In this document: positions 36,548 through 46,355 of the stretch, one piece after another | Numbering within the stretch: position 1 is the stretch's first letter | How the letters are laid out: every line of letters starts with the position of its first letter | Source: Ghiorsea bivora | Lineage (GTDB): Bacteria; Pseudomonadota; Zetaproteobacteria; Mariprofundales; Mariprofundaceae | Assembly (NCBI RefSeq): GCF_000744415.1 | Contig: NZ_JQLW01000007.1 | Span: forward strand, 1 to 64,000 | Direction of reading: 5' to 3' | Length of the DNA: 64,000 nucleotides | Program-made: the position numbers and the translations under genes | Notes under the pieces: model-generated | Told to the model about the DNA's origin: nothing | What the model saw: the letters and a program-made list of their open reading frames with translations, nothing else | The model's database searches: none

Positions 36548-38767
36548 ATGGGAGGGTTTATGCTTCTTAAGCAGCAGCGGCAATTAATTGCCACTGGTCT
36601 TGTTACACAAGAGCAAATATCCGAAGCAATGAAGGGGAACAAAGGGCAAAAAGCTGGTCTTTTGCTTGGTCTTTTAGATATTCCTGATATTGACGGGGAT
36701 AAACTTTTGATGGCATTGGCGAAGGTTTATAAAGTGCCATTTATTGACCCTATGCAGGTTGAAGTTGAGCCTTTGCTGCTAGAGAAGTGTCCTGAAGAAT
36801 TGTGTGAAGAGTTTTGCTTTGTACCGATTGCATTAAATGCAGGTGAGATGGTGATTGCAACTGCAGATCCCATGGATTATGCAGGTATAGATGTCTTGCA
36901 ATTTAAGCTGGGACAACGTGTGCGGCCTGTTTTCTCAAGTCCTACGCTTATTCAAAAGAAAATTCGCGAATTATATGGATCTTTTGATGATGTTATGGGG
37001 GATATGGATGATACCCAAGCTTTTGCCTCTATTGAGGAAGATGATACGGAAGCTGATAGTGCACCTTCAGACCTAGATGCGCTAAAAAAAGGTGCGGAAG
37101 GTTCTCCAATTATCAAATTGGTGAATGGTATTATTGTTAAAGCGATGCAAATTGGTAGTTCGGATATTCATATTGAAGCTGCAGATGGAAAAAGTTTGGT
37201 GAGAATGCGGGTAGATGGTCGTTTGCGCTCTGTGATGAGTTTTCCGCATAAAGCACATCCTATGTTGGTTTCACGCATTAAAATTATGTCCAAGTTGGAT
37301 ATATCGAATACACGAACGCCACAAGATGGCCGTACTCGTGTGAAATTTATGAGTAAAAGTTTTGATATGCGTATTTCGACATTACCTTCGATGCATGGTG
37401 AGAAAATCGTTATGCGTATCCTTGATAAATCAGGCTTATCATTATCTTTGGATGTGTTGGCGTTTGAGAAAAAGGCTGATGAGCGTATTCGAGACGCGAT
37501 TACAAGGCCTACAGGGGCGGTGCTGGTCACAGGGCCCACGGGTTCGGGTAAAACAACTACGCTTTATTCATTTTTGCACCATATTAATGATGAAGAAACA
37601 AATATTGTTACTGTAGAAGATCCTGTTGAATTTCAAATCAAAGGTTTGAATCAAGTGCAAGTTAATGCCAAATCAGGTATGACTTTTGCTGCGGCATTGC
37701 GTTCTATTCTTCGCCAAGACCCTGATGTGGTGATGGTGGGTGAGATTCGAGATGAGGAAACAGCCCATATTGCTTTACATGCTGCGCAAACAGGGCATTT
37801 GGTGATGTCTACTTTACATACCAATGATGCGCCTTCTACGGTGAGTCGTTTGGTGGAAATGGGGGCAGACCCCGTTGCATTATCATCATGTTTAAACATT
37901 ATTGTTGCCCAACGTTTGGCACGGCGTTTATGTCCTAGTTGTAAGAAAAAGACGACACCTACGTCTGAAATGATTGCCAAGTATGATATGCCTGAAGATT
38001 TAGAGATTTATGAACCCGTGGGTTGTAATAAGTGTTTGAATATTGGTTATAAGGGTCGTTGTGGTGTGCATGAGACACTTTATGTTAACGATAGGGTGCG
38101 GAAAGCCATTGCGAACGGTGTATCCGACCAAGAGTTGATGCAAGTCTGTCGTGAAGAAGGTATGTATGCCTTGTTTGAAGATGGTATGAATAAGGTGTTA
38201 CAAGGTGTAACCAGTGTAGCAGAAGTGACACGGCTATCGATAGCTCCTGAGGATTTTAGTTTTCAAGATAGAATTGACAGTGATGGAAACCTTATGTCTT
38301 TGGGGCAAGCTAATGAGGCGAGAGATCAAGGGCAGCTTGCACCAAAAGAAGATACCAAACGCAATACAATATTATTAATTGATGATTCTAAAAGTATTCG
38401 TAGCCTAGTTGGTTTTATCTTAAAGTCAGAAGGTTTTGATATTGCTGAAGCTGAAGATGGGAGGAAAGGGTTAGATTTGCTTAAACAAGCGCTACCGCAA
38501 GTTGCTTTGGCAATTGTGGACTATGATATGCCCAATATGACAGGCCCTGAGTTTGTCCAAGAAGTGCGTAGACAAAGTAAGTATGATGATATTCCAGTTG
38601 TGATGTTAACATCGCGGCATGATGAAGATGATGAAGTATTGGGTCTAGATTCTGGGGCAGATGATTATATTATCAAACCTGTGGAGCCAATGAAGTTGCA
38701 AGCACGTGTCCGAAAAATTTTACAAATGTATGAAAGGGTGAGACAAGCCCAACAGAGGCAGGTATAA
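36548..38767 (+). CDS. PilB/GspE-type secretion motor ATPase fused to a receiver domain
   Basis: A type II secretion/type IV pilus assembly ATPase with an extra C-terminal receiver. ATG 36548 is preferred (GAGG 6 bases upstream); ATG 36536 is an alternative and is used for numbering. T2SSE N-domain about 12-150; Walker A GPTGSGKT (333-340); Asp and Walker B boxes through VGEIRDEETA (401-410); zinc cysteines C466, C469, C497, C500. A linker leads to a receiver (about 610-740) with D662 in VDYDMPNMTG and K in IIKPVE. The fusion would let phosphorylation tune pilus extension or secretion. First gene of the chemosensory operon. Confidence 0.93.
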   Translation: MGGFMLLKQQRQLIATGLVTQEQISEAMKGNKGQKAGLLLGLLDIPDIDGDKLLMALAKVYKVPFIDPMQVEVEPLLLEKCPEELCEEFCFVPIALNAGEMVIATADPMDYAGIDVLQFKLGQRVRPVFSSPTLIQKKIRELYGSFDDVMGDMDDTQAFASIEEDDTEADSAPSDLDALKKGAEGSPIIKLVNGIIVKAMQIGSSDIHIEAADGKSLVRMRVDGRLRSVMSFPHKAHPMLVSRIKIMSKLDISNTRTPQDGRTRVKFMSKSFDMRISTLPSMHGEKIVMRILDKSGLSLSLDVLAFEKKADERIRDAITRPTGAVLVTGPTGSGKTTTLYSFLHHINDEETNIVTVEDPVEFQIKGLNQVQVNAKSGMTFAAALRSILRQDPDVVMVGEIRDEETAHIALHAAQTGHLVMSTLHTNDAPSTVSRLVEMGADPVALSSCLNIIVAQRLARRLCPSCKKKTTPTSEMIAKYDMPEDLEIYEPVGCNKCLNIGYKGRCGVHETLYVNDRVRKAIANGVSDQELMQVCREEGMYALFEDGMNKVLQGVTSVAEVTRLSIAPEDFSFQDRIDSDGNLMSLGQANEARDQGQLAPKEDTKRNTILLIDDSKSIRSLVGFILKSEGFDIAEAEDGRKGLDLLKQALPQVALAIVDYDMPNMTGPEFVQEVRRQSKYDDIPVVMLTSRHDEDDEVLGLDSGADDYIIKPVEPMKLQARVRKILQMYERVRQAQQRQV

Positions 38768-39234
38768 TGGCAGAGCTAAATTTAGATAAGCTTCAAGCAG
38801 CTAAGGATGCCACTGTAGGTGAACATTCTGAATTGGTTGAATATATGCGGGTTGTTTTGAATGGCGAGATGTTCTTATTGCCTGTGGCTAGCGTGTTAAG
38901 TGTTATCAGACCACTTTCACTTACCCCAGTGCCTATGGCGCCCGATCATTTGTTGGGTGTAACCAATGCGAGAGGGCAAATTTTCTGCATTGTTGACCCT
39001 GGTAAAACATTACGTCTGTCACACAAGTTGCAAGCTGAAACAAGTGCTAGCCGATTCTTGTTGTTACGTCATGCCCGGGTACATTTGGGTATCTGGGTTG
39101 AAGAGGTCTTGGATTTGTTGCGTATTTTACCAACTGATATTGAGAAAACGAAGGAAAAAACGTATATTCAGGGTACTTTGCAGACAAAATATGGACCATT
39201 GCCTATTCTGCGCGTTGAAGCCTTGTTTGAATAA
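38767..39234 (+). CDS. cheW: CheW-like coupling protein
   Basis: A 155-residue CheW domain protein linking chemoreceptors to CheA. Segments LPVASVLSVIRPLSLTPVPM and HLLGVTNARGQIFCIVDPGK are typical. The start codon shares one base with the stop of the ATPase gene (TAATG), indicating tight coupling. PilI-like by context. Confidence 0.9.
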   Translation: MAELNLDKLQAAKDATVGEHSELVEYMRVVLNGEMFLLPVASVLSVIRPLSLTPVPMAPDHLLGVTNARGQIFCIVDPGKTLRLSHKLQAETSASRFLLLRHARVHLGIWVEEVLDLLRILPTDIEKTKEKTYIQGTLQTKYGPLPILRVEALFE

Positions 39235-39306
39235 GGTTACTGTTTCCAACCGTTAAAAAAGTAGTAAGTGTGGATGAAGTTTGAAAATTGAAATGGAGTA
39301 CGAAAT

Positions 39307-40836
39307 ATGAGTGATGTTACGCAAGTTCAGGCAGAAGAGATTGTTGAAGGTACTGAACAAGAGGAAAACCAAACATCAGAAACCCAAACCTCAGAAAAAG
39401 CCAAGGTTAATATTCGAACGCTAGCACGTCGCAATATGATTTGGTCAGTTTTGTTTTTTGCTGTGCTTGGTGCAACCGTGTTGTTTACATCCTTTCAGGC
39501 TTCCAAAAACATGGAATCTTTAGCGGTAATTTACGGGCAGCAGGTTCAAATTGAAAAATTTAGAGCTACCTTACCCAATGTTCTTTTACCATTGAATGAT
39601 TATATTATGACACAAAATGAAGGTGATGTACAAAAGGTTAAACGAGCCAATGCAGCCTTCCAAAACTTATATAAAAAAGTATCTGCGTTTTCAGGTTTAT
39701 CAACAGCAGATAAAAAAGAACTTAAAAGTGTGAAAGACTTAATGACAGAAGTGGGAAGCTTAGCAAATGATATTATTTCAGGTGCTATTCCTTTTGATCA
39801 GGCTGGTAGTATTGCAATTGTTGCGCAAAGTTTGGTATTTGTAGGACAAGATAAAGTGAATACGATTGCAACCCATGTTAGCCAAGTGCTGAGTCAAGAA
39901 GTGGTTGCTAAAGAAACACAAATGTCATGGCTAACTTGGATTAATATTGCGGTCATTCTCGCTATTTTGTTATTATTGGTTTACTTAAGCCGATTGTTTA
40001 CCTCAAATATCACCAATCATATTAGTAGTGCGGCGCAAAATGTTGCTTTCTCATCTGAGGATATTTTGATGTCTGTTGATAGGCAAGCTACAGCATCTAA
40101 TACCCAAGCAGATATCGTGGTTAATGTAACGGATGAATTGAGTAAAATGTCTGGTGCATCAACAAAAATTGCCCAAACAGCCACCAGTGTTGAACGTATA
40201 GCTTCGGCGACATCTCATGCTGCAGAAGAAGGTGTGAAAGCGGTGAATGAAGCCATTGGTTACATGGATAAAATTCGTGAGGAAGTAACCTTAATTGCAG
40301 AAAAAGTAACGGATGCGGGGCAAAAAGCAGAGCAGATTCTTGAATCTGTTGATTCGATTCAAGAGATTGCTGATGAAACACATCTGTTGGCGTTAAATGC
40401 TTCAATTGAGTCTGCTGCGGCTGGTGAATTTGGTAAGCGTTTTGCTGTGGTTGCTAGTGAAGTTCGTCGCTTATCTGAGCGCGCCCGTGAATTTACAGAA
40501 GAAATTCAAATCGTGGTGAATGATGTACATCAATCAACCAGTGCATCGATTGAAGTAACTCAAGAAGGTTTAGAAGAGGTTGCTAAGGGTGTGGAAATTG
40601 CACGCCGTGCAGGTGTTGCACTTGAGCGTATGCAGGATATGTCAGTGAAAACAAGTAAAGCGGTACATACGATTGCACTTGCAACCAAACAGCAAAGTGA
40701 AAGCAGTCAGGAGTTTGTGGATACCATGAAAGATATTTCAACATTATTGCAAGATTCAGCTGCACAGATGCAAAAATCACGTGATTCGGCAGGGCAACTT
40801 AACGTTGTTGCCGATGAACTAAAGAAATTTGTTTAA
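39307..40836 (+). CDS. Methyl-accepting chemotaxis protein (PilJ-like context)
   Basis: A 509-residue receptor: cytoplasmic acidic N-terminus, helix 1 (about 44-62), a periplasmic helical region of about 140 residues, helix 2 (about 205-226), then a cytoplasmic signalling coiled coil. The hairpin tip is ETHLLALNASIESAAAGEFG with RRLSERAREF, the CheA/CheW-binding region. No HAMP domain is obvious. No CheR or CheB lies near, so methylation control is uncertain. The ligand domain is small, as in PilJ-like receptors. Confidence 0.92.
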   Translation: MSDVTQVQAEEIVEGTEQEENQTSETQTSEKAKVNIRTLARRNMIWSVLFFAVLGATVLFTSFQASKNMESLAVIYGQQVQIEKFRATLPNVLLPLNDYIMTQNEGDVQKVKRANAAFQNLYKKVSAFSGLSTADKKELKSVKDLMTEVGSLANDIISGAIPFDQAGSIAIVAQSLVFVGQDKVNTIATHVSQVLSQEVVAKETQMSWLTWINIAVILAILLLLVYLSRLFTSNITNHISSAAQNVAFSSEDILMSVDRQATASNTQADIVVNVTDELSKMSGASTKIAQTATSVERIASATSHAAEEGVKAVNEAIGYMDKIREEVTLIAEKVTDAGQKAEQILESVDSIQEIADETHLLALNASIESAAAGEFGKRFAVVASEVRRLSERAREFTEEIQIVVNDVHQSTSASIEVTQEGLEEVAKGVEIARRAGVALERMQDMSVKTSKAVHTIALATKQQSESSQEFVDTMKDISTLLQDSAAQMQKSRDSAGQLNVVADELKKFV

Positions 40837-40858
40837 GTGCGTCTTTCAATTATAAACC

Positions 40859-43375
40859 ATGGCTGATTTTGACTTATCGAATTTTCTCGCATCATTTTTT
40901 GATGAAGCTAGAGAGCGCTTAAGCGCTATTAATCAGGCCTTGGTTGCCTTTGAATCAGGTTCTTTGGATGAAGCTGGTTTGGTTGCAATGCGTAGGGATG
41001 CCCATACCATTAAAGGTTCGGCGCTGATGTTAGGTGTGAATGATATTGGTCGCATTGCCCATGTGTTTGAAGATATGGTGGAAGCCCTTATTGAACATGG
41101 AGATTGGCAACAGCCTTTGGCGCTACAGTTTTTATATGATTTGCATGATTTATTAGAAAAACGCCTGGCAGATGTTGATAACCCTGAGCTTATTGATACT
41201 AAAGCAGCTGAAGTAAAGTTTGCCGAGGTGATCGAAGCATTGAAGAAAGGTGGCGAAAAGACGGTTGTAGCAGACCAGAAGCCCCAAGAAGACTTAGCAA
41301 CGTCTTTGGTTAAAGAAGTAGAAGCTTTAAATGCCGTAGATTCTGAAACTTTAACAAATAGTCACGAACACATTGATGTAAATATTGAAGCTGATGATGA
41401 GCTAAGTTTGACCAATATTAATGTAGAATTGGCATCTGCTTTTCCAGAATCAAAAGAGCAAGAGGCTGGGCAAGACTCTATTGTAGACAGCCTTAATGAA
41501 GAAACTGTTTTTGAGATACCAATACTTGAGTCAGAATCCCCTTTTAGGCCTGTATCAAACTTTGATGATAAAAAAGCCGTGGGTGAACGAAAAAGTTCAG
41601 GGCGTTTCTTGCGTGTTGATGCAGAGCGCTTAGAAGCATTATCACACCATATTATTGAAATGAGTACGGCACAAAGTCGCCACGGGCAACGCGATCAAAA
41701 GCTCAAAGAAGCACAGTTGGGATTGCGACTGTTGAAACGAGAATGGCAACAGATGCGTTATAAGTTTGCGCAACAACCAAGTATGGCGGCATCATTAAAG
41801 GTGATGGATAGTTTGATTGAAGATCAGTTGCGCAAGACACAGCAATTGATGGAAGAATCAAGGTTTCAGGTTGAACATCAAAGTTTGACTTTAAAGGAGT
41901 TGAGGGATCAGGTTTTAGCGCTTATGTTGCGACCACTTGATAGTGTGTTTGCAACCTTTCCCCGTGCTGTACGAGATATAGCATCTAAAATTGGTAAACG
42001 TGTGCAGTTGGTTGTGGATGGTAAATCCGTTGAAATGGACCAAGGCGTGGCTGAATCATTGGTTGAGCCGCTGATTCACCTTTTGAATAATGCTGTGGCA
42101 CATGGCATTGAAGATAGTGATGAGCGCCAACGTTTAGGTAAACCCGAAAGTGGGCAAGTAACGATTGTTGCACGGCAAAATGGTAGTGAAGTACAAATTG
42201 AAGTTATCGATGATGGTCGTGGAATTAATCCTGATGTTATTCGCAAGGCAGCTGTTGAGCGTGGGGTAACCACGCAAGATGAGATTGATTTGATGGATTC
42301 AGCTGAAGTACTAGAGCTTATCTTTAGACCTGGTTTTTCAACGTTAAAAGAAGTGGATGAGATGGCAGGTCGTGGCATTGGTATGAATATTGTTCAGGAT
42401 GCTATTCGTAAGCTGACAGGTTCAATTAAAATTCATTCGGAAGTGGGGCAGGGTACGCGCTTTATTATTTCAGTGCCTATTAGTATTGCTGTACAAGAAG
42501 CATTGATGTTTAAGATTGGTGGACAGCGTTATGGTATGTTGACCCACCTGATCGAACAAGCCATTGTTTATAACGAAAAAAATATTACGCATGGTGTAGC
42601 TGGTAAACGCTTTTTAAGTTATGATAACCATCAAGTGCCTATTGTTGATTTACGCCCTATGATGTATGGCAGTGATATGAATTTATCAGATACACCTTAT
42701 ATTATTGTTGCCGAACACATTGAAGGTTTTGTTGGTATTTTAGTGGATGAATTGTTGGGTGATGGCGAAGTGGTGGTGCATGACTTAGACCCATATATCA
42801 AGCGTTACCAACCACAAGGTTTGATGGGTAACACCATTGTAGAGGATGGTTCAGTGATGATGCTTCTTGAGCCATATGGTATCAAGGAAATGGGTCGAAC
42901 CTCTCCAAACCAAGTCATAGATATTGTACTTAAAGAAGAAGATAAGTTACGTTTTAATGTATTGTTGGTTGATGATTCACTTATTGCCAGAGAAGTTGAA
43001 AAAAGTATTTTTGAAAACTTAGGTTTTGTGGTTGAAACAGCGATTGATGGTATGGATGCGTTGGAAAAATTAGAATCCTCAACATATGATATGATTGTTA
43101 CGGACTTAGAAATGCCACGTTTGGACGGTTTTGGTTTGGTTCGCCAAATCCGTAATCAGCCCCAATATGAAGACTTGCCTATAATGGTGATTTCAACCCG
43201 AGAAAGCTCAGAAGACCGCTTGCGGGCGCTTGAAGCTGGTGCTGATTCATACTTGGTTAAACAACATCTCGATGCAGATTCCATTATTGCAACAGTGAAA
43301 GCTTTGGTTGGCCCACTGCTTGTAGAAGAAAGGGGTATTGCTTCGACAACTGATAAGCCTAAAAGCATACAATGA
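40859..43375 (+). CDS. CheA-type hybrid histidine kinase with C-terminal receiver
   Basis: An 838-residue kinase: Hpt domain with H49 in RRDAHTIKGSALMLG, an acidic linker (about 130-250), dimerisation helices, ATPase core (LIHLLNNAVAHGIED N box; GRGIGMNIVQDAIRKL), a CheW-like domain (about 555-690) and a receiver (about 700-825) with D in VTDLEMPRLDG and K in LVKQHL. ChpA/FrzE-like architecture with a single Hpt. It probably phosphorylates its own receiver and that of the ATPase encoded upstream. ATGA overlap with the next gene. Confidence 0.93.
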   Translation: MADFDLSNFLASFFDEARERLSAINQALVAFESGSLDEAGLVAMRRDAHTIKGSALMLGVNDIGRIAHVFEDMVEALIEHGDWQQPLALQFLYDLHDLLEKRLADVDNPELIDTKAAEVKFAEVIEALKKGGEKTVVADQKPQEDLATSLVKEVEALNAVDSETLTNSHEHIDVNIEADDELSLTNINVELASAFPESKEQEAGQDSIVDSLNEETVFEIPILESESPFRPVSNFDDKKAVGERKSSGRFLRVDAERLEALSHHIIEMSTAQSRHGQRDQKLKEAQLGLRLLKREWQQMRYKFAQQPSMAASLKVMDSLIEDQLRKTQQLMEESRFQVEHQSLTLKELRDQVLALMLRPLDSVFATFPRAVRDIASKIGKRVQLVVDGKSVEMDQGVAESLVEPLIHLLNNAVAHGIEDSDERQRLGKPESGQVTIVARQNGSEVQIEVIDDGRGINPDVIRKAAVERGVTTQDEIDLMDSAEVLELIFRPGFSTLKEVDEMAGRGIGMNIVQDAIRKLTGSIKIHSEVGQGTRFIISVPISIAVQEALMFKIGGQRYGMLTHLIEQAIVYNEKNITHGVAGKRFLSYDNHQVPIVDLRPMMYGSDMNLSDTPYIIVAEHIEGFVGILVDELLGDGEVVVHDLDPYIKRYQPQGLMGNTIVEDGSVMMLLEPYGIKEMGRTSPNQVIDIVLKEEDKLRFNVLLVDDSLIAREVEKSIFENLGFVVETAIDGMDALEKLESSTYDMIVTDLEMPRLDGFGLVRQIRNQPQYEDLPIMVISTRESSEDRLRALEAGADSYLVKQHLDADSIIATVKALVGPLLVEERGIASTTDKPKSIQ

Positions 43376-44202
43376 CACGTTTTTTACCTGTGCCTGATTA
43401 CCACATGCACACGCCTCGCTGCAATCACGCCAAGGGTACAATTGATGAATATGCACAAGCTGCAGTAGATGCTGGGCTGACAGAAATAGGCATGTCTGAC
43501 CATTCTCCTATGCCCAATGGTTTTGATAAAGCATGGCGTATGGATGAATCTGAGCTTGATTCCTTTCTTGAAGAACTTGAAGCAGCACAGCAGAAATTTA
43601 AAGGGAAATTGTTGATTAAGGCTGCGCTTGAAGTGGATTATTATGAGGGCGCAGAGGCGTATATCCAGTATTTAGCCGCTTATTATGATTGGGACTACTT
43701 GATGGGTTCGGTTCACTTTATTGGCGATTGGGGTTTTGATAATCCTGATGAAGTCAGTCAATTTGAACATTGTGACATTGAGCAAGCCTATATAGATTAC
43801 TTTAGATTGGTTGAGCTGTCGGCAGCAAGTGGTTTATTTGATAGTATTGGTCACCCTGATTTGATTAAAAAATTCGGTCACCGTGCACCTACAGGGTCTG
43901 TTGCAGTTTTAGAAGCTGAAAATAAGATGTTACAAGCAGTAAAACAAGCAGATGTCGCCCTAGAAATAAGTTCTGCGGGTTTGAGAAAGCCTGTTAAAGA
44001 AATTTATCCGCACGTCGGAATGGTTGAGCGAGCCGTAGCGCTTGGTATTCCTTTTGTTTATGGGTCTGACGCACATGCGCCAGCAGAAGTTGGTCATGCA
44101 ATGCAGACTTGTTTGCAGCTATTACATCAATTTGGTGCTGTAGAGGTTGCTTGTTTTCATAAGCGTCAACGCAAGATGTTTTCCTTTGTAGAGCAAGTAT
44201 GA
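43372..44202 (+). CDS. PHP-domain histidinol-phosphatase-like phosphoesterase
   Basis: A 276-residue PHP protein: metal-binding DYHMHTPRCNHA (8-19), GMSDHSPMP, and YGSDAHAPAEVG near the end; the pattern matches HisK/HisJ-type histidinol phosphate phosphatases. It could catalyse the penultimate histidine step, but no other his genes are here, so a different phosphoester is possible. Overlaps the kinase and SDR genes by 4 bases each. Confidence 0.85.
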   Translation: MTRFLPVPDYHMHTPRCNHAKGTIDEYAQAAVDAGLTEIGMSDHSPMPNGFDKAWRMDESELDSFLEELEAAQQKFKGKLLIKAALEVDYYEGAEAYIQYLAAYYDWDYLMGSVHFIGDWGFDNPDEVSQFEHCDIEQAYIDYFRLVELSAASGLFDSIGHPDLIKKFGHRAPTGSVAVLEAENKMLQAVKQADVALEISSAGLRKPVKEIYPHVGMVERAVALGIPFVYGSDAHAPAEVGHAMQTCLQLLHQFGAVEVACFHKRQRKMFSFVEQV

Positions 44203-44948
44203 AAACTGTATTAATTACAGGTGCTTCGGGTGGTTTTGGCATTGAGTTTGCCATTCAACTTGAAAAACAAGGTTATGCTTTGTTATTGCATGGGCGCGAT
44301 AAAGCCCGCTTAAAACTCACGTTGGATGCGCTTGAATATCCAGAGCGTCATCAGTTTGTGTTTGCCGACTTATCTTCACGCAAAGAAACAGAAGATTTGA
44401 TCGATACGCTTGCCAAAGAAGATGTATATGGTTTGGTGAATAATGCGGGTTTTGGTGTGTGGGGCGGCTTTGCTGAAACTGAATGTGTGGCGCAGGTTGA
44501 TGTGTTGCGCGTAGATTTGATTGCGCCAGTCATGCTTGCCCATGCATTGATTCCAACATTAAAGCGTAATCAAGGGTTTATGATTAACGTTTCTTCCTTA
44601 GCCGGGGAGACTCCGCTTCCTTATATGGCAACGTATGCCGCCGTCAAAGCAGGGATGACATTTTGGAGTGAAGCCATTCGTACCGAACATCAACAAGAGC
44701 TTCGTGTCGTCACTTTGGCGCCAGGTCCTTCACCCACAGGATTTAGGGATATATCTGGCGCACCCAAAGGTAAAGGCGGTGCATTCAGTACATCAGCCGA
44801 GAAGGTGGTAAGTGCTTCGCTACAAACATTGCAGGCGGGTGGTGGTTATTGTGTTCCGGGTTGGCGGCACAAATTATTGTGGTGTATTCAGAAATTAATG
44901 CCTCGATTTTTATCGTTGTCTTTGATGGCATATTACCTTAGAAAATAA
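44199..44948 (+). CDS. Short-chain dehydrogenase/reductase (SDR)
   Basis: A 249-residue classical SDR: TGASGGFGIEFAIQL (nucleotide-binding, 6-20), LVNNAGFGVWGG, catalytic Ser in INVSSLAGE and YAAVK (Tyr-x3-Lys). NADP preference is suggested by HGRDKARL after beta 2. Substrate unknown. Translationally coupled to the PHP gene upstream. Confidence 0.9.
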   Translation: MKTVLITGASGGFGIEFAIQLEKQGYALLLHGRDKARLKLTLDALEYPERHQFVFADLSSRKETEDLIDTLAKEDVYGLVNNAGFGVWGGFAETECVAQVDVLRVDLIAPVMLAHALIPTLKRNQGFMINVSSLAGETPLPYMATYAAVKAGMTFWSEAIRTEHQQELRVVTLAPGPSPTGFRDISGAPKGKGGAFSTSAEKVVSASLQTLQAGGGYCVPGWRHKLLWCIQKLMPRFLSLSLMAYYLRK

Positions 44949-44959
44949 CACTTATATCA

Positions 44960-45664
44960 GTGCCAGATACACCCTTTGCATGGAAACTACGCTTATCCAA
45001 ACGAGCCAAACGCCCTAGAATCACAATTAATGTATATGGTGATGTTGTATTGGTTTGGCCACATACGATGTCGCAACGAGGTATATCGAATATGTTGCAA
45101 ACGCATACAGCGTGGGTTTTAAAACATCTTCAAGCCATTGGTGATAAATCTAAGCATAGCGTTGTGTTGCCGAAGCAAATATATCTTCCTGCCTTAACAC
45201 AAACTTGGTTGGTTAAGTATGAAGAGGGCAAAGGCAGGTTGCGTACGTCAAAAGAGCAGCATACGTTAACTTTAATAGGCAACCTTGAAGACAAAGCAGC
45301 ATTACAAGGTGCTTTAAGACGATGGTTAAAACAACAAGCTAAATTATATTTGAATGTTTGTTTAGCGCAAACGGCAGCAGTGATGGGGCTTGATTATCAG
45401 TCAGTAAGTATTCGATTACAAAAAAAACGCTGGGGAAGCTGCTCGGCAAAAGGCAATATAAGCTTAAATGCAGCATTATTATTTTTGCCAGATTTTTTGG
45501 TGCAGCATGTGCTGACGCATGAGTTGGCACATTTAAAGCACCTCAATCATTCCAAAGCATTTTGGGCAGAGGTCGAAAAGTTTGAGCCTGAATACAAAGA
45601 AAATAGGCGTTTATTAAAACAATATACAAAACATGTCCCTGCTTGGCTGACAGAGCAGTTGTGA
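44960..45664 (+). CDS. YgjP-like (M48-related, DUF45) metallopeptidase
   Basis: A 234-residue soluble protein with a GTG start (44960). It has the family block RLQKKRWGSCSAKGNISLNA and zinc site THELAHLKHLNHSKAFW (HExxH plus downstream His). YgjP-type proteins are widespread; substrates are little known. Eleven bases after the SDR gene. Confidence 0.88.
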   Translation: MPDTPFAWKLRLSKRAKRPRITINVYGDVVLVWPHTMSQRGISNMLQTHTAWVLKHLQAIGDKSKHSVVLPKQIYLPALTQTWLVKYEEGKGRLRTSKEQHTLTLIGNLEDKAALQGALRRWLKQQAKLYLNVCLAQTAAVMGLDYQSVSIRLQKKRWGSCSAKGNISLNAALLFLPDFLVQHVLTHELAHLKHLNHSKAFWAEVEKFEPEYKENRRLLKQYTKHVPAWLTEQL

Positions 45665-45704
45665 TGCGCTTGCATAACAAAAAGGAAAAGGTAATGATAT
45701 TGCC

Positions 45705-46355
45705 ATGAAAAAAGATGATTTTCGCCAATATAACTTGGCAGATACTGTAATAGGGCATATTGATAAAGCTTTAAACAATATTTTTTGCCCGCAAACGGCA
45801 TACCGAGCGTATCCAGCTGAGCAAGTGGGTGAAGACAGTTTGTCCGCTGAACAAAAAAAGAAAGCCGCAGGGTTGATGCGGGTCAATCATGCAGGTGAAA
45901 TGGCGGCACAAGCCTTGTATCATGGGCAAGCTTTAATTGCGCGTGACCCAACATTGAAAGACAAACTGCAACAAGCCTCCGATGAAGAAGTTGATCATTT
46001 GAATTGGTGTAGAACCCGCTTGCAAGAGTTGGGTGAACAACCCTCCAAACTTGATCCGTTGTGGTATGTGGGTTCATTTGCCATTGGCATGGCAGCAGGT
46101 GCAGTGGGAGATAGATGGAATTTGGGTTTTTTAGCAGAAACGGAATACCAAGTGGTGTCGCATTTAGAAGGGCATTTGCAAAACTTACCTGAAGAAGATA
46201 AACGCAGCCGCGCCATCGTCGAACAAATGAAAACCGATGAGCTGGGTCATGCTCACTTGGCAGAAGATTTGGGCGCTGCTAAGTTGCCAAATGTGGTCAA
46301 ATCAGGTATGAAATTAACATCCAAAGTGATGACAGGTTTATCCGAAAAAATATAA
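45705..46355 (+). CDS. coq7: Coq7-type demethoxyubiquinone hydroxylase
   Basis: A 216-residue di-iron hydroxylase of the ferritin-like fold that adds the last ring hydroxyl in ubiquinone synthesis. Iron ligands: E in RVNHAGEMAAQALYHGQ, E and H in DEEVDHLNWC, E in FLAETEYQVV and E/H in TDELGHAHLAED. Presence of Coq7 instead of UbiF-type flavoproteins is a lineage clue. Followed without spacing by cmoM. Confidence 0.95.
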   Translation: MKKDDFRQYNLADTVIGHIDKALNNIFCPQTAYRAYPAEQVGEDSLSAEQKKKAAGLMRVNHAGEMAAQALYHGQALIARDPTLKDKLQQASDEEVDHLNWCRTRLQELGEQPSKLDPLWYVGSFAIGMAAGAVGDRWNLGFLAETEYQVVSHLEGHLQNLPEEDKRSRAIVEQMKTDELGHAHLAEDLGAAKLPNVVKSGMKLTSKVMTGLSEKI

